From Atopsyche davidsoni (lineage: Eukaryota > Arthropoda > Insecta > Trichoptera > Hydrobiosidae), in contig JAILWY010000021.1 in NCBI GenBank assembly GCA_022113835.1, positions 12,586,001 to 12,650,000 on the forward strand: DNA of 64,000 nucleotides, written 5' to 3'. Positions within the stretch are counted from its first letter, which is position 1. Each line of letters starts with the position of its first letter. The notes beneath the pieces are model-generated. The model saw only the letters and a program-made list of their open reading frames with translations. It made no database searches and was not told the origin of the DNA. Shown in pieces: positions 58,883-64,000 of the stretch. The translations under genes and the position numbers were made by a program.

Positions 58883-61800
58883 GTCAGTCCGCAGGTCACC
58901 TCGCTCGCAAATGTGTATTTATCAAACAATACAAAGAGACCCTTCTTGATCTGACTCGAGCACTCTCCGAATGACATTCACATTTTATAGAAAACACGAG
59001 TACAGGTCAACCTGTTCAAATCGCGCGACCCTCGTCATTGTTTAACGCTTCGTCGCATTTCACACACTTTGTCTTCTGAAAGACCCCGATAAGAACGGGT
59101 AAAACATTCTTCAATACGACTTACACGAGTCAGAAAAATTTTCACCGATCGACTAGATAGTTTAGTAACTGTCCGAACGATCAGGACATTTTAACCTTGC
59201 TGATATCTCTTATTTCCCGGATACGTCAAATCAGAACTTTATCAGTCTTACAGCATTTCTTTGACTAATTTCAATGGCATTTTTTTAAAATAAAATAAAT
59301 GTTGTAACCTTATTTACAGTTTGAAAGTATATACGGAATTTATTTAAAAATATAAAATTTTTTAGTAAAATTTTTCGTTCCTTGCGGACAGAACTTTTTA
59401 CCAATATGCTTCGGAATGGACCCGGTTTATTCCTTCTGGATGAATTATATCGCTCTCTGGTGTTTGCTTCTTCGTGTGTTTATTTATAGTAAAGTGTCGC
59501 GTCAATTTCAGCAACACCCGATGCGCACTTCGAAAATGAAACTGCAAGTTCCAAGGCCATCGGCAGTAAGGAGATCCACCCCCTGTCGCTGCACGACATC
59601 GTGGAGGGGATCAACTACATCAGGAGGAGGAAGATCGACCAGGCCCTCTACACGCTGACCCGAGACGAGATCGCCTACAACATCAGCAAACTGGAAAATG
59701 CCAAAGTCTGTATTTGCTCTTCGCCCGTGACTTTTATTTATTCTCGTTCATTTTTATACCATCAGCGGGTATAAAGATGAACGAAGCGGCTGGCTTAAAT
59801 TACAGAAAACCACCAGAAAGTATTTCTCTCGAAGAGTGGGCCTTTTCTTTGAATCAGAAAATGAGACAATTTATATTGTGAAGACCGTCTTCACAGGAAA
59901 TACGATTTTGCCTATACAGGTTTGACTGATTGATAATGATTAAGTACATTTTTTCAAATATTTAAAATTGATTAAGGAAACTCTTAGAAAAATATCATCG
60001 TGATTTGTGTGAGATTTGAACCGGTGCATTACCAATTATACCAACGAATCACTGGTACTAAGCAAGAATTTTTAACAATCATATCCTATAAATGAAACAA
60101 CGTACTTATTATGCCAATTAAATATTGTGTGACTTGCAATATTTAATTGGCATTGTTCGAGTAGATGGAGTGGTATTCAGTTTCATGAAAAGTAGGAATA
60201 AATTCTGACTTCAAATCTATAATATAATGATTTTCAAAAAAATAATGGCAATCCATAATTATAACGCCGCGTGTGTATCAAGAAACACCACTGGGAAAAT
60301 TATTAATTATTTGGGTAAAATAGGCACGTGTGTGTTTAGGTATTTTATATTGGATAAGATTTTTTTTTTATTTTAAGAAAATTTGAAACAATTACATAAA
60401 AAAGTATAAATTACACGAAATATAAATGCTCATTTACATTTTATAGATATTAACAATACAAAAAATAAAAGCTTAGTAACGTATAAGCTGTTTTTTAATT
60501 AATTTCGTATATTTATAAATATTTTATATTCAATGTGAGTTCGTTGTACTTTTCAAATGTATGAATAAGTTGTTTTTATCGCTCTTAATTTTTTTCCTAA
60601 GCTTTTCCAATATTAGTATTTCAAGAAGCGATTATTTATTTTTGAAAATATGTTTTTTCTGAGACATTCAATGTCGCTGGTTTTTTTAATGCTTTAGCTA
60701 AATAACTTGAAAGATGATGCGTGCAAGTCACTCTTATTTTCGCAGTAATTTGGTCGAATACACATTGAATGTATTTTCAGAAAAAGAAGTACGCGCTGGT
60801 GGACGCGGACCCGACCATCCACGAGACCCTCGGCCAGGAGACCCTCGGCCAGGAGACCCTCGGCCACTACCACCGGGCCCCGGGCCGCGACCACCTGCTC
60901 GAGGACAACAGCCCTGACGAGGTATTCATTCCTCCTTGCAATACATTTCGATTGCATTTTTTCTCAACTATTTTATATATTCGATCGAAGCTCGCATCGG
61001 TCGACGGCAGGGAATGCCCGAGGAGTCCCGCGTCGGTTCCAGAAATACATAGGAAGAAAAGGGAAATCTTTAAATAAAAAATCTGTTCGATTTAGTTTAC
61101 AGGCTAATGCCGAAGATGTTGGAAAATAAATTGCAGCCCAAAAATTCTCCAGAAGAGGGGCACTCCGCGAGTCTCGTTTAGATTCAATCTGAAGATCTTA
61201 TTGCGAATGTATATTTTCTTCTAAATCGAGACACTTCCGTGCTCGGGGCGATTCCCGAGGCGAGAGGCTCGCAACAGACACAATCGACTATTCTAAGTCG
61301 TACCGATGATTCTTCGCCCTCGTGAATTCATTTCCCGGTTTGCGTTTTGAATAAATTAATTTAATATTGCCATAACGCCTTGCGTAATGCCTGCAGTGCG
61401 GTGCCTCGCTTTGTGAATATAAAATGAAAAGATATAATCGACGGACGTCTCTCTCGGAGCGCGGCTGCTGAGGGAATTTCAAAACTCAAAAACAAAATTA
61501 GGTCCGGCCACTCACTTGCTGCTACTTATTTGGAGTATAAATATATCAAAATATCCATTAAAACGCGTAAACGCGTAAAAAATTCGGTTCCGGTGAACAG
61601 CGATGTATCGAATGTTCAGCACTTGGAAATTATAAATATATAATTTTTTACCCGATTTATTGAAATTGGGTAAATGTAATATATTTCTTTCAAGCGTGTT
61701 TCTAATACTCTTTAAAATGTGCAATTTGTGTTTTTTGCAGTCTCATCGAAAAGTGTCGAACGCCAGCACCAGCGAGCCGCTCCGATTCCTCTCTTTCCTG

Positions 61801-64000
61801 TCCAGCCCGGTGAGCGCGACAGGTGAGTCCCGAGTCCCGAGTCCCGAGTCCCGAGTCCCGAGTCCCGAGTCCCGAGTCCCGAGTCCCGACTCCCGACTCC
61901 CGAGTCCAATTATTATAAATCTGTAATACATATGGTGACTCTCTTTTACAGCTGTCGCTGTCGGTGCCAACGACTTGCCTCGTAAGTGTAATTTAAATAT
62001 TGAAAAATATGAATACGCGCATTTAAAAACGAATGTAACCTCATGAAATAGGGAGACTGAGTTGATTTTTAAAAAGTAAATAATATTTTTTTGTTCAGTT
62101 TAAGAAATAACGAAGTAAAGCATAAAATAAAAACTAAATTTCAAGATTCTTTATTTTTCTTTTGGTAAATTTACAATAGTTCTTGTGACTTCGGTTATAT
62201 CACGGTGTGTGGCTAAAATACCAGAAACTAAACTACTCAAAGAAGGTCATACAAAACACGGAAAATGGAACTCTCGCATTTGTGTGATGGCTCGTGCGTC
62301 GTTTGTTGCAGCCCCGTCAGCCACGAGCTCCTGGACCCACGAAGGCAAGTTGCGAGACTCACGATGTTGCACTTCCACTTGAATCTCGCCGCGGAGCCGC
62401 CTCTTTTGTGGAATAAGGACGCAGACGAAATGCACATTATTTATGCAACCTAGAAATTTAAATAGAAAAATTAGTAAATAAATATCAAATTAAATTTACA
62501 AGAATAAAAAGCAGTGGCAGTCCCACTCGGTAGATACATTTCGATATCTGCTGACAAAATCACATTTTAGAATACAACAAAAAAATAAGTATATAGCGTG
62601 TCATATAATGCGAGACGCTAATTGACTTCATTGAAACTTGATTTCAAAGAAATTTCACATTGACTAGATTATACTTTGACTTTGATTATTTTTTCTTAGT
62701 AAGAATATTCCACCGTTGCAGATCAAGCAGCATGGAAATCACTATATCCGCAATGCGGAGGGACGTCACAAACTCCGATCAACATTAGAACGAGGGACGT
62801 GTCTGCCCAGAGGCCCCTGTCGTGTTTCCGCTGGACAAATTATCACAACCGGCATCCGAACCCCATGATACAGAACAACGGACACGGATGTAATTTTATT
62901 ATTTTAAACAAAGTTAGGCACGAAGAATGATAACATTTAAATGAAAATTGCAAGCTTCTTTGTGGTTTATTTTAAGACAGTCAATAAAAATGTATTTTTG
63001 ACTTGAAGGACAGCAGGTACCGAGGAGAGCCAAAATGTTTGAAAAACCCCATTTTTTTTTTTTATAAAGTAGTATTTCATTTAAAATTCATTTAAGCACA
63101 GCTTGTGCCGCTCCAGTAGCTGCAGCGAACCACCCGAGCCCCGGGCCGTGCAATCTAAAATTACAAAAACGATTTGTTTTTAGCAAACCAGGGAATCCTG
63201 AGTAAGTCTTGCCAGAAAAATGTACAATATTCCATATTAATTATTTTACCTGTAGTGTCAAGTTGTGTATACCTTAAAAATAAAAAAATAACCTTTAATA
63301 ATTGTGTACAGTTGATGCGTGGGCTGGATGGACTGAAAGCACAGCGCCTACCATAGAGGGAGGAGTTCTTAAAGGAACCTATCGTCTCTTACAAATACAC
63401 TTCCACTGGGGATATGATGAAACAGATGGTTCTGAGCATGCTGTCAACTCAGTAAAGAAGCCGTTGGAATTGCATCTTGTTCACTTTAATACGAAATATC
63501 CGTAATTCACTTCATTATTGAACACGCTATTTACTAACCTAACAATAGTAATACTTATGAATTTTATAAAAAAATCGTTAATTATTTAGTTGTTTGATTA
63601 TCTGACCATGTTTGTTTTCTTCTTTTAGGAATATTGCAGAAGCATTAAAGTCTAATGATCCAGAAGCACTAGCTGTAGTTGGAATTTTTTTTAAGGTGAG
63701 TTTGTCAAACTTATGCCAACTGTACCTACCTATTTTCTAGTATTTATTTGGATTAGTCAATTTATTTTAATATGGACCGTTAAATTTTCCAAATTGGATA
63801 AAAAGAAAATATTTTTCACTATTAAATGTTAATTTAAAATGATAAATTTTCTAGACATGGATCAAATCAAATAATGCCGCTACAGTCATGGCAAATTCTG
63901 TAAGTGCAATAAAAGAACGAGGACAGAGAGCACGCATTCAATATCTGCCGCTTGCAGAGTTATCTGCTGTGTTTCCTTACGATTACTACTCATATAGCGG
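58810..64000 (+). CDS. Secreted alpha-carbonic anhydrase with long N-terminal extension, 3'-partial
   Basis: The catalytic domain reversibly hydrates CO2 in the secretory or extracellular space. Exons: 58810-58882, 59512-59705, 60781-60921, 61741-61822, 61952-61981, 62312-62344, 62722-62889, 63312-63501, 63629-63695, 63855-64000, all joining in frame. A signal peptide ([19 protein letters not shown]) is followed by about 150 residues of unknown function, then [31 protein letters not shown] (the proton-shuttle histidine position), LLQIHFHWG (two zinc histidines), DGSEHAVN (gate Glu) and [11 protein letters not shown] (third zinc histidine). The sequence ends in PYDYYSYSG, just before the expected SLTTPPC. 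The zinc site is intact, so catalysis is likely. A possible acceptor at 58786-58787 suggests a 5'UTR intron. Linkage of extension to enzyme rests on splice phases, not on cDNA. Confidence 0.85.
58883..59511 (+). other. Carbonic anhydrase intron 1
   Basis: 629 bases. Nothing recognisable beyond the remaining 12-bp repeat units at its start. Confidence 0.65.
59512..59705 (+). CDS. Carbonic anhydrase exon 2: N-terminal extension
   Basis: The acceptor is gtcaatttcag. It encodes [13 protein letters not shown], then [20 protein letters not shown] and [20 protein letters not shown]. The block is charged and probably helical, with potential N-glycosylation sites NETA and NISK. No family is recognised. 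The donor must be AAA|GTCTGT to reach exon 3 in phase 0; this is a weak site. High GC against an AT-rich intron supports coding. The longer +1-frame reading through 59416-59658 is a shadow. Confidence 0.75.
59806..59919 (+). CDS. Possible extra exon of the carbonic anhydrase gene
   Basis: Between exons 2 and 3 lies a 114-base block bounded by ttacag and CAG|GTTTGA, phase 0 on both sides, with no stop. It would encode [20 protein letters not shown] and then [18 protein letters not shown]. Both neighbouring exons are phase 0 here, so inclusion keeps the frame. The acceptor's pyrimidine tract is poor, and the open frame extends about 60 bases upstream of it. It could be an alternative exon, a retained fragment or chance. 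Confidence 0.3.
59920..60780 (+). other. Carbonic anhydrase intron before exon 3
   Basis: AT-rich. It holds a tRNA-like fragment on the minus strand (60006-60055) and nothing else recognisable. Confidence 0.6.
60006..60055 (-). other. tRNA-like fragment
   Basis: On the minus strand, GATTCGTTGGTATAATTGGT, then AATGCACCGGTTCAAATCTC, combines a D-arm-like and a T-arm-like (GGTTCAAATC) block, but the anticodon arm is missing. It is a deleted pseudo-tRNA or SINE remnant in a carbonic anhydrase intron. Confidence 0.35.
60781..60921 (+). CDS. Carbonic anhydrase exon 3: acidic extension with ETLGQ repeats
   Basis: The acceptor is gtattttcag and the donor GAG|GTATTC, phase 0 at both ends. It encodes [14 protein letters not shown], three tandem [10 protein letters not shown] units made of a 15-bp repeat, and then [19 protein letters not shown]. 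The domain type is unknown; the composition suggests a flexible, acidic, His-containing linker. A longer minus-strand frame here is the shadow of the repeat. Confidence 0.75.
60922..61740 (+). other. Carbonic anhydrase intron 3
   Basis: 819 bases without a recognisable feature; moderately GC-rich in 60990-61480. Confidence 0.6.
61741..61822 (+). CDS. Carbonic anhydrase exon 4: linker
   Basis: The acceptor is gttttttgcag and the donor ACAG|GTGAGT is strong. It encodes [20 protein letters not shown] and then SSPVSAT, leaving phase 1. NAST is a possible N-glycosylation site. The intron that follows is only 129 bases long and begins inside a GAGTCCC heptamer array. Confidence 0.75.
61820..61908 (+). 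repeat. GAGTCCC heptamer array at the intron 5' splice site
   Basis: About eleven units of GAGTCCC/GACTCCC begin within the exon 4 donor (GTGAGTCCC) and fill about two thirds of the 129-base intron. Each GAGTCCCGAGT stretch is weakly donor-like. Confidence 0.9.
61952..61981 (+). CDS. Carbonic anhydrase exon 5: 30-base micro-exon
   Basis: The acceptor is ctcttttacag and the donor CCTC|GTAAGT is strong. It completes an Ala codon and encodes VAVGANDLP, leaving phase 1. Strong splice sites on both sides and phase fit with exons 4 and 6 support it despite its size. Confidence 0.7.
61982..62721 (+). other. Introns flanking carbonic anhydrase exon 6
   Basis: Two introns, 61982-62311 and 62345-62721, the second starting with GC. 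GC-rich sequence continues about 80 bases past exon 6 with open frames in two phases; no domain is recognised there. Confidence 0.6.
62312..62344 (+). CDS. Carbonic anhydrase exon 6: WTHE motif, GC donor
   Basis: The acceptor tttgttgcag is good. The 33-base exon enters and leaves in the required phase only if the donor is GAAG|GCAAGT, a GC-AG intron with full consensus. It encodes [10 protein letters not shown], which joins exon 7 as [14 protein letters not shown]. This restores the W-x-Y/H-E-G-type start found in many secreted alpha-carbonic anhydrases, so it is probably a genuine exon and not a cryptic one. Skipping it also keeps the frame. Confidence 0.7.
62722..62889 (+). CDS. Carbonic anhydrase exon 7: start of catalytic domain
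   Basis: The acceptor is accgttgcag and the donor GGAT|GTAATT. It encodes [20 protein letters not shown] and then a beta-rich segment ending [18 protein letters not shown] corresponds to the family QSPIDI block. The NNGH histidine is at the position of the proton shuttle (His64 of human CA II). Confidence 0.88.
62890..63311 (+). other. Carbonic anhydrase intron 7
   Basis: 422 bases. It contains a possible 18-base in-phase micro-exon (63184-63201) between tttttag and GTAAGT, judged unlikely to be constitutive. Confidence 0.6.
63312..63501 (+). CDS. Carbonic anhydrase exon 8: zinc-binding core
   Basis: The acceptor is tgtgtacag and the donor TATCC|GTAATT. It encodes [40 protein letters not shown], and then [23 protein letters not shown] supplies two zinc ligands and the first His of ELHLVH the third; GSEH carries the gatekeeper Glu. 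Joined directly to exon 7, the spacing from NNGH to YRLLQ is within one residue of human CA II. Confidence 0.93.
63629..63695 (+). CDS. Carbonic anhydrase exon 9
   Basis: The acceptor is cttcttttag and the donor AAG|GTGAGT. It encodes [20 protein letters not shown] and then FK. The LAVVGIFFK strand is the family's conserved VLGVFLK-type segment behind the active site. Phases match both neighbours. Confidence 0.9.
63855..64000 (+). CDS. Carbonic anhydrase exon 10, cut by window end
   Basis: The acceptor is attttctag and the phase is 0. It encodes [20 protein letters not shown], then [20 protein letters not shown] and PYDYYSYSG. The last residues are those that precede the conserved SLTTPPC loop with the catalytic Thr, which would start just past base 64000. 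The remainder of the gene is outside the window. Confidence 0.9.

Noticed and set aside
63184..63201. 18-base micro-exon of carbonic anhydrase
   Set aside because: Strong splice sites and in-phase, but direct joining of 62889 to 63312 already gives family-like spacing between NNGH and YRLLQ; inclusion would insert six residues next to the active site. Rare alternative use cannot be excluded.

Overview
The window is nuclear DNA of an AT-rich, transposon-rich arthropod, almost certainly an insect. The evidence is spliced genes with long introns, an insect-type tachykinin/natalisin receptor, and Helitron, mariner, hAT, Jockey-type LINE and LTR debris. The insect order cannot be fixed from the sequence alone. 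There are no operons, CRISPR arrays or prokaryotic signals.

Layout. (1) 5084-48666, + strand: seven exons of a rhodopsin-family GPCR, best matched to insect TkR86C (neurokinin/natalisin receptor). The exons run from TM3 (DRY) to the stop codon and all splice phases agree. The exons for the N-terminus, TM1 and TM2 lie upstream of the window or are unrecognised. Introns reach 16.7 and 12.3 kb and are filled with mobile elements. The last exon and its 3' flank are amplified as a 156-bp tandem array (48550 to about 49290). (2) About 49300-58800: intergenic, holding a complete but decayed hAT transposon (53814-55422, perfect 8-bp target duplication) that is itself split by a 270-bp solo-LTR-like insert. 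(3) 58810 to beyond 64000, + strand: a secreted alpha-carbonic anhydrase gene with at least ten exons in consistent phase. A signal peptide and a roughly 150-residue extension of unknown function precede the catalytic domain. The three zinc-binding histidines are visible, and the gene runs off the right edge.

Mobile DNA. At least eleven full or partial copies of one foldback element recur from 2 to 58 kb. Two related Helitron copies (about 14870-16029 and 42444-44349), a 7161-9181 composite with 210-bp inverted ends, three mariner/Tc1-like pseudogenes, a Jockey-type LINE with most of ORF2 missing, a 572-bp solo LTR carrying a 27-bp minisatellite, and a 313-bp hAT MITE were also found. Several insertions have exact target-site duplications readable by eye.

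Most unusual observations: a segment around 32060-33240 is strongly G-poor on the + strand, with most remaining G residues in CpG; the receptor's coding 3' end has been tandemly amplified across its stop codon; both genes use a GC-AG intron with the same GCAAGT donor; and the carbonic anhydrase signal-peptide exon carries a 12-bp repeat that creates three in-phase splice donors. The two host genes are neighbours on the same strand, but nothing shows that they work together.
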